From contig JBCBZE010000057.1 of NCBI GenBank assembly GCA_039815505.1, forward strand, positions 1 to 13,447: a stretch of DNA of 13,447 nucleotides, written 5' to 3'. How positions within the stretch are numbered: the first letter of the stretch is position 1; each line of letters starts with the position of its first letter. Source of the stretch: CANLWN01 sp039815505 (GTDB lineage Bacteria; Bacteroidota; Bacteroidia; Flavobacteriales; Flavobacteriaceae). Under the pieces are notes generated by a model. The model was not told the origin of the DNA. It saw only the letters and a list, made by a program, of their open reading frames with translations, and ran no database searches. Both the position numbers and the translations under genes were made by a program. Below, in pieces: positions 1 through 7,107 of the stretch.

Positions 1-1618
1 TAAAGTTATGGGTTCCAGACCCGGTTTTGATGCTAAATGGTTTAAAAGCGGATGATAGTACCAAACCGTTTGATTGTAAATTATAGAGCACGGCAGGGGC
101 ATTATAATCGTCCCAGTCTATGATATACGCATAGTTTGATCGTTGTATAGGTGATATCTCAACAAGATTATCGGTATCTTCGATTTTCTTTCCCAGGTTT
201 AAACTATTGGCAATTTTGTACTTCATGTTGTAAAAATTGGCCAAGGACCAAGCAGATGCATCATAATATACACTATCCCTATACTTGGAATAGGTTTCGA
301 ACAAGGTTTGTACCATGCGATATTGCGCTTGGCCCGTGGGAACGGTATACGAATTGGCACCGGATTTATATACATCGATTTGATGCAATAATAGTTTGTC
401 AATGAATGCCTTTACACGATTCTGATCATACTCGTCCCCAAAAGTGTATCCTTTGATTTTGCCTTTTGATGCGTTCGTTATGCTTCCTTTAAAGAAATTT
501 TGCTGATACTTTCGCATATATTCCTTGTTCTCTACAGCCGCTTTCACCGTTGTGATGCTCGATGTATATTGATTACGGATGGTATATGGAAAGGTAATTT
601 CCCCGAAGGCCGTTGTTTGCTTATGACCTCTGGAGCTGGCCTGCTCAAATAAAAGGCCAAGACCGCCCTGGAGATCAGGATAGGAAGAACCATATCCAGG
701 ATAGGTGCCATCAAACACTTCCTTTGTAAAGTAAAACGAGCCAATACTGTCCAACGCCTTGGCAAAATATGCACCAAAAAGATTGTTGAGGTCTTCTGAA
801 TTCTCCTTGGGCATAATAGGATTTAAGGAACCATTGACTTTTGCAGGTTCAAAAAAGTAGGTACTGTTGCTCCCCATTTCATGAAAGTCCGTCACTATAT
901 TGGGATACCATTGATGGAACCACCTCAATTTGGCCCTACTTTCGGGATGAATTCCCAACAGCCAATCCCTATTTAGATCAAACCAATAATGATTGGTACG
1001 TCCTCCCGGCCAATATTCATTATGTTCGGCATCTTGCGGATCGGCCACCAAAGGATTTCCTTGATACATATTGGCCCATTGTGTATGCCTATCCCGGCCG
1101 TCCGGATTTATAGTTGGATCTATAAAAAGGACCGCATCATCGAGGTACTTTAAAATTTCCGGATTTTTGGAAGCTACAAAGGTATAGGCCGTGAGCATGG
1201 CCGCCTCTCCACCGGAAGGCTCGTTGCCATGGACGTTATAGGCCAAATTGATAAAAATAGGAACGTCCCCATAATTGGATACCTTTTTTGTAGGGTCGGT
1301 AAATGCCAAATGTTGTTCTTTTAAAGACTGTAAATTGGATAGATTTTCCGGAGATGTAACCGTAAGCATAATCAATTTTCTTCCTTCATGGGTTTTTCCA
1401 TACTGATAAATAGACGCCCTGTCCGAGGTTTCCGCTAATTTTTGTAAATAAGCTACCATAAGATCATGTCGCGTATGGCGTTCCCCAATGCCATAACCCA
1501 AAAACTCTTGAGGTGTCGGAATAGCTGGATCGAAAGGTTGAAATTTTTGAAAGAAATAATCTTGACCGGAGAGGGTGGTGCCACAAAATAGCACCAACAG
1601 AAACAGTTTTTTGAACAT
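1..1618 (-). CDS. Secreted M14-family zinc carboxypeptidase, C-terminal part missing at window edge
   Basis: Starts at ATG 1618-1616 and stays open to the left edge, giving 539 visible residues. Residues 1-18 form a signal peptide (basic start, leucine-rich core, probable cleavage near TLSGQD), so the product is exported. The M14 metallocarboxypeptidase core follows: zinc ligands H130 and E133 in HGNEPSGGEA, NPDGRDR at 171-177, FDLNRDW at 213-219, third zinc ligand H246 in DFHEMGS, and probable catalytic E325 in LLFEQASS. All key catalytic residues are therefore present, and hydrolysis of peptides at the C-terminal side is the expected activity; the substrate is unknown. Relatives in Bacteroidota, as I recall, are around 800 residues, so perhaps a third is off the window. 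The gene lies 161 bases downstream of the histidine kinase gene on the same strand, with no clear terminator between them, and has its own candidate operator at 1682-1713. Peptidase family is confident; physiological role is not. Confidence 0.93.
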   Translation of the reverse strand, partial: MFKKLFLLVLFCGTTLSGQDYFFQKFQPFDPAIPTPQEFLGYGIGERHTRHDLMVAYLQKLAETSDRASIYQYGKTHEGRKLIMLTVTSPENLSNLQSLKEQHLAFTDPTKKVSNYGDVPIFINLAYNVHGNEPSGGEAAMLTAYTFVASKNPEILKYLDDAVLFIDPTINPDGRDRHTQWANMYQGNPLVADPQDAEHNEYWPGGRTNHYWFDLNRDWLLGIHPESRAKLRWFHQWYPNIVTDFHEMGSNSTYFFEPAKVNGSLNPIMPKENSEDLNNLFGAYFAKALDSIGSFYFTKEVFDGTYPGYGSSYPDLQGGLGLLFEQASSRGHKQTTAFGEITFPYTIRNQYTSSITTVKAAVENKEYMRKYQQNFFKGSITNASKGKIKGYTFGDEYDQNRVKAFIDKLLLHQIDVYKSGANSYTVPTGQAQYRMVQTLFETYSKYRDSVYYDASAWSLANFYNMKYKIANSLNLGKKIEDTDNLVEISPIQRSNYAYIIDWDDYNAPAVLYNLQSNGLVLSSAFKPFSIKTGSGTHNF

Positions 1619-1681
1619 TGGAAGGTTTTCAGAATTAGTCTATCTAAATATAGGAATAATATGAATAAGCTTTACAGTGGT

Positions 1682-1713
1682 TTTACATATGAAAGTATCG
1701 AGAATGTAAAGCT
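1682..1713 (-). promoter_or_regulatory. Candidate operator upstream of M14 peptidase gene (TTTACA-N17-TGTAAA)
   Basis: An inverted repeat, TTTACA (1682-1687) and TGTAAA (1705-1710), with the right arm extended to ATGTAAAGCT (1704-1713). The same ten bases recur at 3087-3096 upstream of the kinase gene. The proximal edge is 64 bases from the peptidase start codon. Two more TTTACA hexamers, at 1671-1676 and 1727-1732, flank it, so four copies sit within 62 bases at spacings of about 11, 23 and 22, close to whole helical turns. AGCTTTACA (1668-1676) also pairs with TGTAAAGCT (1705-1713). Pattern seen directly; regulatory role inferred. The DNA is AT-rich, so chance is not excluded. Confidence 0.4.
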
Positions 1714-1779
1714 GGTCCTATAATATTTTACATCGGATAAACTTCATAAGAAGTTGTGAAGAAGCAATCATATTCTTGA

Positions 1780-3000
1780 TTATGCCACGGGCTGAAGCTG
1801 TTGCCCCACCTCCTGGAACCGAACAATATAGTTGGTACCTTTTTTGGAAGCGTCCCTTGTGATCGAACCCTTGAGCTGCCTCGTAAGGTTATGGATTAGT
1901 TTTAGGCCTAACGATGTAGTGGTTTTAAAGTTTATCTTCTCCGAAAACCCTTCTCCATTATCCCCAATGTTCAATACAAAATCTTTATCGTCCTCTTTTC
2001 TTAGACGAATGGATATTTCACCCTTGCGATCATCTTTTATACCATATTTTAAGGCATTGGTCAGTGTTTCGTTGATGAGTAGCCCCAAAGGAATAGCTGT
2101 ATCTATGCCCAGCTTAATATCGGGAATATCGATATTAAGCTTTATGTTGTTCTTGGCCCCTTTGACCGATCGTACCAGATATTCACTGAGTTCCTGTACA
2201 TAGGATTTATATTCGATTTTGGTAAGGTCGTCCCTCATGTACAGCATTTCGTGAACCATGGCCATGGATATGACTCTATTTTGACTACTCTTGATAAGAT
2301 TTTTGACCTTCTCGTCCTTTATGGCCCTGCATTGCAGACTTAAGAGACTGGATACCGTTTGTAGGTTGTTTTTAACCCTATGGTGTACTTCTTTTAGCAA
2401 GGTTTCTTTTTCCTGTATTCTTTTTTCAATTTCCCTTTTGGATTTGTAGAGATTATGATGGGCATGTAACAAATTCTTGCCAAATACCCCGCCCAGGAGA
2501 TATACAGAAAACAATATGCTAAGGAAGGCAAATAAATCTTTTGAGGTATCCGGAACTACGTTGGTCGTGAAATTAAAATCCGCCACACTTTGGGAGTAGA
2601 TCAAAACAATGATCAATAAATTCAGATTCAAGTAGACCCGTCCGTATACTTTTGTGGTGACGTAACCTGCAAAGACCACTAAGGCCAAAACAAAAATAAA
2701 GGGACTATTGATGCCACCGGTGTACAAAGTGATTATGGTAGAACCGGTAAGTGTCATAATAGAGGTCACATTATAAGTGAGCGTTAGGTTTTTATGTTTG
2801 CCATACGCTAGAGTGTTGATCAGATTTAGTATCCCGAAGCCAAAAAAAACAAAGGGTATGATTTCCCTAATGTTTAACACAAACAAACACAGGATACCGA
2901 ATATTAAGGAGAAAACAGAGGAAAAATAATTGACTTTAAGGATTAAATGCGCTTTATCCCTTAAACGTTCAGGATTGTGGTCTCTGGCTGGTTTTTGCAT
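1780..3000 (-). CDS. Membrane sensor histidine kinase, HisKA_2 type, orphan
   Basis: A 406-residue two-component sensor kinase. About six hydrophobic segments (roughly 25-44, 47-66, 78-96, 100-117, 122-140, 155-178) form an integral-membrane sensor with no large periplasmic domain. A short charged coiled coil (about 183-203) leads into the dimerisation and phosphoacceptor segment EVHHRVKNNLQTVSSLLSLQ (204-223). H207 aligns with the conserved histidine of the HisKA_2/HWE-related group. The ATPase domain has the N box NETLTNALKYG (310-320), G1 box GDNGEGF (346-352) and G2 region SLGLKLIHNL (363-372), so it should be active. The ATG at 3000 is a sensible start because the first membrane segment begins about 25 residues later. 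No response regulator is encoded in the window, so its partner lies elsewhere. It sits between secA, from which a terminator separates it, and the M14 peptidase. The signal sensed is unknown. Confidence 0.92.
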   Translation of the reverse strand: MQKPARDHNPERLRDKAHLILKVNYFSSVFSLIFGILCLFVLNIREIIPFVFFGFGILNLINTLAYGKHKNLTLTYNVTSIMTLTGSTIITLYTGGINSPFIFVLALVVFAGYVTTKVYGRVYLNLNLLIIVLIYSQSVADFNFTTNVVPDTSKDLFAFLSILFSVYLLGGVFGKNLLHAHHNLYKSKREIEKRIQEKETLLKEVHHRVKNNLQTVSSLLSLQCRAIKDEKVKNLIKSSQNRVISMAMVHEMLYMRDDLTKIEYKSYVQELSEYLVRSVKGAKNNIKLNIDIPDIKLGIDTAIPLGLLINETLTNALKYGIKDDRKGEISIRLRKEDDKDFVLNIGDNGEGFSEKINFKTTTSLGLKLIHNLTRQLKGSITRDASKKGTNYIVRFQEVGQQLQPVA

Positions 3001-3044
3001 CTTATCGGATGTTTTAATTATTTAGCTTCTAGTGAAAATCATCT

Positions 3045-3066
3045 TTAAGAGGGGGATAACTCTTAA
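3045..3066 (-). other. Hairpin in the leader of the histidine kinase gene
   Basis: TTAAGAG (3045-3051) and CTCTTAA (3060-3066) form a perfect 7-base-pair inverted repeat with an 8-base loop rich in G on the plus strand. It lies 45-66 bases upstream of the kinase start codon and next to the candidate operator at 3067-3096. It has no U tract, so it does not look like a terminator. It may be part of an operator or an RNA leader structure, or may be incidental. Confidence 0.3.
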
Positions 3067-3096
3067 TTTACAAGCATAAATACATGATGTAAAGCT
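3067..3096 (-). promoter_or_regulatory. Candidate operator upstream of histidine kinase gene (TTTACA-N15-TGTAAA)
   Basis: TTTACA (3067-3072) faces TGTAAA (3088-3093), and the right arm reads ATGTAAAGCT (3087-3096), identical over ten bases to 1704-1713. The proximal edge is 67 bases upstream of the kinase start codon; the distal arm ends 96 bases upstream, against 95 for the peptidase gene. The shared sequence, orientation and distance suggest one regulator or one promoter element serving both genes. The central spacers differ in length (15 and 17) and sequence. Observed pattern, inferred function. Confidence 0.4.
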
Positions 3097-3118
3097 AAAT
3101 ATGTTTTATGATATAATC

Positions 3119-3150
3119 AAAAACGGCGACCAAAAAGGTCACCGTTTTTT
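3119..3150 (-). terminator. Intrinsic terminator of secA
   Basis: AAAAACGGCGACC (3119-3131) pairs with GGTCACCGTTTTT (3137-3149) around a 5-base loop. The single mismatch becomes a G-U pair when the minus strand is transcribed, and the RNA then ends in a U run. It begins about 25 bases after the secA stop codon. The plus-strand copy also ends in T6, but no plus-strand gene precedes it. Confidence 0.8.
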
Positions 3151-3174
3151 CTTAATGTTATGTGGAAGTAGAGG

Positions 3175-6100
3175 CTATTGGTCCTCTATCAATACCCATT
3201 CTCCCTTATTGATCAAGGGTTCTGCTTGTTTATATTTTAAAACCTTACTCTCACCGGACATCACATTTTTAATGGTAACCCTTTCGTTCCTTCCAATTTT
3301 TGGTTTTTCCCGAACTATGGTCTCCGTTACTTGTGGTCTGCCGCCTTGGTTTTGACCTACGGCCCTGTTCTGTGCCGCTAGTTGATCACTGTTTGGAATT
3401 TCTTCCTTACTGGTCTGTATATTTTCCTTAGGCCTGCGCACATTTCTGGCCTCTTGTATTTCGTTGGTATCGGACGAAGGCAATTCACCTTTAAAAAGAA
3501 AGGATACCACCTCCTTGTTTACTTTCTCTATCATGGCCTTAAAAAGTTCAAAGGCCTCGAATTTGTAAATCAATAAGGGGTCTTTTTGTTCGTGTACGGC
3601 CAATTGAACGGATTGCTTTAATTCGTCCATTTTTCTCAAATGGGTTTTCCAGGAATCATCAATGATCGCCAAGGTGATATTTTTCTCAAAATCCGTTACT
3701 AACTGTTTTCCATTGGTTTCATAGGCGTTTTTCAAATTAGTGACTACGTTGAGCGATTTTATACCATCCGTAAACGGCACTACAATGCGCTCAAACTTAT
3801 TTGCACTGTCCTCATATACCTTCTTGATTACCGGAAACGCGGTCGATGCACTGCGTTCCATTTTGTTTTGATAATACTCATAGCCGGATGTATATATCTT
3901 GTTGGCCAATTCCTGTACTCCCAATTTTGCAAATTCGTCCTCGGAAACAGGGGAGGTAATTGAAAAATACTTGATCAATTCAAACTCAAAGTTTTTATAA
4001 TCGCTTGCTGCCTTATTGGTATCTGCAATGACCTCGCAGGTATCGTAGATCATATTGGCAATATCCACCTTTAAACGCTCTCCTTGTAGGGCATGGCGTC
4101 TCCTTTTATAGACCACTTCCCGTTGCGCGTTCATCACATCATCATATTCCAACAATCGTTTACGTACCCCAAAGTTGTTCTCCTCTACTTTTTTCTGTGC
4201 GCGTTCTATGGACTTTGTCATCATGGAGTGTTGTATAACTTCTCCTTCCTCAAGACCCATCCTATCCATCATTTTGGCCACTCTGTCCGAACCGAACAAG
4301 CGCATGAGATTATCTTCCAAGGATACATAGAATTGCGAACTTCCGGGATCTCCCTGCCGTCCGGAACGACCTCTTAATTGGCGGTCTACCCGCCTTGAGT
4401 CATGGCGCTCCGTACCTATAATAGCAAGACCACCTGCATTTTTAACTTCATCGGATAGTTTTATATCCGTACCACGCCCGGCCATATTGGTCGCAATGGT
4501 TACCACTCCTGCATTTCCTGCTTCGGCTACAATATCGGCTTCTTTTTTATGCAGTTTCGCGTTCAGAACATTGTGTGGTACTTTACGGATTGTAAGGGTC
4601 CGGGATAATAATTCGGAAATTTCAACCGAAGTAGTACCGATCAATATAGGCCTCCCTGCCCGGGACAGTTTGGTAACTTCCTCAATAACCGCATTATACT
4701 TTTCGCGTTTGGTCTTATAGATCAAATCATTTCTATCGTCCCTTGCAATAGGTCTATTGGTAGGGATTTCCATGACATCCAACTTGTAGATTTCCCAAAA
4801 CTCACCGGCCTCGGTGATGGCGGTACCGGTCATACCGGCCAACTTCTGGTACATTCTAAAATAGTTTTGCAAAGTTACGGTAGCGAAGGTCTGGGTCAAT
4901 GCTTCTATTTTTACATTCTCTTTAGCTTCAATGGCTTGGTGCAATCCATCCGAATATCGACGGCCATCCATAATACGGCCTGTCTGCTCATCTACAATCA
5001 TCACTTTGTTGTCCATAACTACATACTCCACGTCTTTTTCAAAGAGCGTGTAGGCCTTTAGCAGTTGGCTCATGGTATGTATTCGCTCACTTTTTACACC
5101 AAAATCCTTAAAAAGTTCCTCCTTGAGTTCCGCTTCTTTTTCAATTTCCAAATTTTGGTTCTCTATCTTGGCGATCTCCCCACCAATATCGGGCATTACA
5201 AAAAAGTCCTTATCCTGGTCTCCTGAGATATAATCAACACCTTTGTCCGTAAGCTCTATCTGATTGTTTTTTTCGTCTATAACAAACAGCAGTTCCGCAT
5301 CTACCTTCGGCATTTCGCGGTTATTGTCCTGCATATAGAAGTTTTCGGTCTTTTGCAGTAGCTGTTTTACGCCTTCTTCACTTAAAAACTTGATCAGGGC
5401 CTTGTTTTTTGGTAGGCCTCGATGTACGCGAAGCAATAAAAACCCACCTTCTTTGGCATCCCCTTCGGCAATCAATTTTTTGGCTTCCGCCAAAACACCG
5501 ATGAGGTATTGTCTTTGTTTTTGAACAATATCGGCCACCTTAGGTTTTAGATCATTGAACTCGTGGCGATCTCCTTCGGGAACAGGCCCCGATATTATAA
5601 GAGGTGTACGGGCATCATCTATCAGTACGGAATCCACCTCATCCACTATGGCATAATGATGTGGGCGTTGTACTAGATCATCGGGGGTATGGGCCATATT
5701 GTCCCTTAGATAGTCAAATCCAAATTCGTTATTGGTACCATATGTAATATCGGCATTGTAGGCCGCCCTTCTTCCATCAGAATTAGGTTTATGGTGGTCT
5801 ATACAGTCTACGGAAAGTCCATGGAATTCAAATATTGGAGCCATCCATGCACTATCCCTTTTTGCCAAATAATCATTGACGGTCACCAAATGAGCCCCTT
5901 TACCTGTTAATGCATTTAGGTACATGGGTAGGGTTGCCACTAAGGTTTTTCCTTCCCCGGTTTGCATTTCCGCAATTTTGCCTTGATGGAGGGCTATACC
6001 ACCTATGAGCTGCACATCATAATGCACCATATCCCATGTGACCTGTTTTCCCGCGGCATCCCATGAGTTTTTCCAGACCGCATTGTCGCCCTCCAAGTTT

Positions 6101-6540
6101 ACATAGTCCTTAATTCCCGAAAGTGACCTATCAAATTCAGAGGCCGTTACGGTAATAGTTTCGTTCTGGGCAAAACGTTTTGCGGTTTCTTTGACTACGG
6201 CAAAAGCTTCCGGAAGAATTTCATTTAAGGTATCCTGTGATTTTTTATAAACTTCTTCTTCTAGTTTATCGATTTCCGCATAGATATCCTCATTTCTATC
6301 AATATCCGTGGAAGCATCCACTTCTTCCTTCAATTGGTTTATCTTATCGTTCGCTTCTTTGGAAGCTTCATTGATTTGGGTTTTAAAAGCTATGGTCTTC
6401 TGTCTTAACCCATCATTGCTAAGACTTTCCAAATTACTCTCAAAAGACCTTATTTTGGTTACTGTTGGTTGTAGTTCTTTTACATCTTTCTTTGCCTTGT
6501 CACCAACAAAAGTTTTTATTACCGAATTTAAAAAACTCAT
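3175..6540 (-). CDS. secA: Preprotein translocase subunit SecA, long Bacteroidota form
   Basis: SecA is the ATPase that drives secretory proteins through the SecYEG channel at the inner membrane. The 1121-residue product is complete. Walker A is MQTGEGKT (192-199) and Walker B is VDEVD (299-303), followed by LIDDARTPLIISGP (306-319). The second helicase domain has TNMAGRGTD (684-692) and QLRGRSGRQGDPG (721-733). The helical scaffold region includes WKTHLRKMDELKQSVQL (964-980). It exceeds the 901 residues of E. coli SecA through a charged, coiled-coil-like N-terminal insert (about 55-100), an insert of about 50 residues near the NBD1/PPXD boundary (about 335-400), and a longer tail. The tail lacks the usual zinc-binding cysteine motif; the only cysteines are C246 and C835. 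It keeps KIGRN (1081-1085), then diverges. The gene has a candidate promoter at 6610-6640 and a terminator at 3119-3150, so it appears monocistronic. Confidence 0.98.
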   Translation of the reverse strand: MSFLNSVIKTFVGDKAKKDVKELQPTVTKIRSFESNLESLSNDGLRQKTIAFKTQINEASKEANDKINQLKEEVDASTDIDRNEDIYAEIDKLEEEVYKKSQDTLNEILPEAFAVVKETAKRFAQNETITVTASEFDRSLSGIKDYVNLEGDNAVWKNSWDAAGKQVTWDMVHYDVQLIGGIALHQGKIAEMQTGEGKTLVATLPMYLNALTGKGAHLVTVNDYLAKRDSAWMAPIFEFHGLSVDCIDHHKPNSDGRRAAYNADITYGTNNEFGFDYLRDNMAHTPDDLVQRPHHYAIVDEVDSVLIDDARTPLIISGPVPEGDRHEFNDLKPKVADIVQKQRQYLIGVLAEAKKLIAEGDAKEGGFLLLRVHRGLPKNKALIKFLSEEGVKQLLQKTENFYMQDNNREMPKVDAELLFVIDEKNNQIELTDKGVDYISGDQDKDFFVMPDIGGEIAKIENQNLEIEKEAELKEELFKDFGVKSERIHTMSQLLKAYTLFEKDVEYVVMDNKVMIVDEQTGRIMDGRRYSDGLHQAIEAKENVKIEALTQTFATVTLQNYFRMYQKLAGMTGTAITEAGEFWEIYKLDVMEIPTNRPIARDDRNDLIYKTKREKYNAVIEEVTKLSRAGRPILIGTTSVEISELLSRTLTIRKVPHNVLNAKLHKKEADIVAEAGNAGVVTIATNMAGRGTDIKLSDEVKNAGGLAIIGTERHDSRRVDRQLRGRSGRQGDPGSSQFYVSLEDNLMRLFGSDRVAKMMDRMGLEEGEVIQHSMMTKSIERAQKKVEENNFGVRKRLLEYDDVMNAQREVVYKRRRHALQGERLKVDIANMIYDTCEVIADTNKAASDYKNFEFELIKYFSITSPVSEDEFAKLGVQELANKIYTSGYEYYQNKMERSASTAFPVIKKVYEDSANKFERIVVPFTDGIKSLNVVTNLKNAYETNGKQLVTDFEKNITLAIIDDSWKTHLRKMDELKQSVQLAVHEQKDPLLIYKFEAFELFKAMIEKVNKEVVSFLFKGELPSSDTNEIQEARNVRRPKENIQTSKEEIPNSDQLAAQNRAVGQNQGGRPQVTETIVREKPKIGRNERVTIKNVMSGESKVLKYKQAEPLINKGEWVLIEDQ

Positions 6541-6609
6541 ACTTGTATTTTTATGACGGTACCGTTAGATTTCATGGCGGTAACATCCTATTTTGTAGAT
6601 GCAATATCG

Positions 6610-6640
6610 ATTATACTGCAATGCTTGTTATTGAGCAAAA
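6610..6640 (-). promoter_or_regulatory. Candidate secA promoter
   Basis: On the minus strand TTTTGC (6640-6635) is followed, 19 bases later, by TATAAT (6615-6610), about 70 bases before the secA start. This is a partial match to the Bacteroidota pattern of TTTG, a spacer near 20, and TAnnTTTG, and its second element also resembles a classical -10 box. No better candidate was seen between 6541 and 6696. The rest of this roughly 200-base gap holds only the inverted repeat at 6639-6675 and the DUF2795 terminator. Confidence 0.35.
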
Positions 6641-6675
6641 GGTATTCCAAGTTGGTTATTCGCTTAAAATACCTT
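6639..6675. repeat. Perfect 8-bp inverted repeat in the secA upstream region
   Basis: AAGGTATT (6639-6646) and AATACCTT (6668-6675) are exact complements separated by 21 bases. Just inside the left arm a smaller CCAA-G-TTGG palindrome (6647-6655) occurs. The repeat touches the -33-like part of the candidate secA promoter, so it could be an operator; if transcription starts further upstream it could be a leader RNA hairpin. There is no adjacent U tract. Chance is possible. Confidence 0.35.
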
Positions 6676-6696
6676 GAATAACTGTCAAAATTACAT

Positions 6697-6725
6697 AAAA
6701 AAAAAGCCTCAAATGAGACTTTTTT
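6697..6725 (-). terminator. Intrinsic terminator of the DUF2795 gene
   Basis: AAAAAAGCCTC (6700-6710) pairs with GAGACTTTTTT (6715-6725), with a short AAAT loop. The one mismatch becomes G-U on minus-strand RNA, which then runs into a long U tract (the A run from 6697). It lies about 20 bases past the DUF2795 stop codon and separates that gene from secA. Confidence 0.75.
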
Positions 6726-6746
6726 GTTGTAATTGCGTTAATCTTA

Positions 6747-6971
6747 TTAATATTCATCCTCGTTCCAGAGGTAATCTTCTTCTGTTGGATAGTCGGGCCA
6801 AATCTCTTCAATGGATTCATAGATTTCCCCACCTTCCTCTTCCATGGACTGTAGGTTTTCTACAACTTCCAACGGAGCTCCGGTTCTAATGGCGTAATCT
6901 ATTAATTCGTCTTTGGTGGCCGGCCAAGGTGCATCACTTAGGTAGGATGCTAATTCTAATGTCCAATACAT
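6747..6971 (-). CDS. DUF2795-family small acidic protein
   Basis: A 74-residue protein that I recognise as the DUF2795-type protein widely conserved in flavobacteria; function unknown. It is extremely acidic: 21 Asp/Glu against one Lys and one Arg. The N-terminal half (YWTLELASYLSDAPWPATKD, 2-21, then ELIDYAIRTGAPLEVVENLQ, 22-41) looks like a small helical fold. The C-terminal half is an acidic, aromatic tail with WPDYPTEEDYLWNEDEY (58-74). There is no signal peptide or membrane segment, so it should be cytoplasmic. It stands alone as a transcription unit, with a good Bacteroidota promoter at 6998-7028 that would give a leader of about 20 bases, and a terminator at 6697-6725. The strong promoter and isolated unit suggest substantial expression. 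Its position between secA and the cobalamin adenosyltransferase gene does not by itself reveal its job. Confidence 0.9.
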   Translation of the reverse strand: MYWTLELASYLSDAPWPATKDELIDYAIRTGAPLEVVENLQSMEEEGGEIYESIEEIWPDYPTEEDYLWNEDEY

Positions 6972-6997
6972 GGTACTAGTTTGATTTTAATTTTTTG

Positions 6998-7028
6998 CAA
7001 AAATAATTTTTAAACTGAAATAGTCAAG
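6998..7028 (-). promoter_or_regulatory. Bacteroidota-type promoter of the DUF2795 gene
   Basis: Minus-strand CTTGAC (7028-7023) supplies the -33 TTG. After a 19-base spacer comes TATTTTTG (7005-6998), an exact match to the -7 consensus TAnnTTTG. Transcription would start near 6991, about 20 bases before the ATG at 6971. This is the clearest promoter in the window and supports placing the organism in Bacteroidota. Confidence 0.7.
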
Positions 7029-7107
7029 TTTTTTTTCTATTATTTCAACTATTTTATCCGTATTATTTTCACTTTAATAATTTGATAACGAAGAAATCAC
7101 GGATTTA

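Noticed and set aside
841..1113. Plus-strand open frame of 90 codons near the left end
   Set aside because: Antisense to the M14 peptidase frame, which is uninterrupted from 1618 to the edge and holds the zinc ligands.
1740..1755. Hairpin AACTTC-ATAA-GAAGTT after the histidine kinase gene, considered as a terminator
   Set aside because: The stem is only six weak pairs and no U run follows on the minus strand, so I do not call it a terminator.
1832..2203. Plus-strand open frame of 123 codons
   Set aside because: It lies wholly inside the histidine kinase gene on the opposite strand; the kinase frame carries all conserved boxes, and this product shows no recognisable domain.
7056..7104. Inverted repeat ATCCGT/ACGGAT after the adenosyltransferase gene
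   Set aside because: Six-base arms 37 bases apart in very AT-rich DNA are likely to arise by chance, and no U tract follows.
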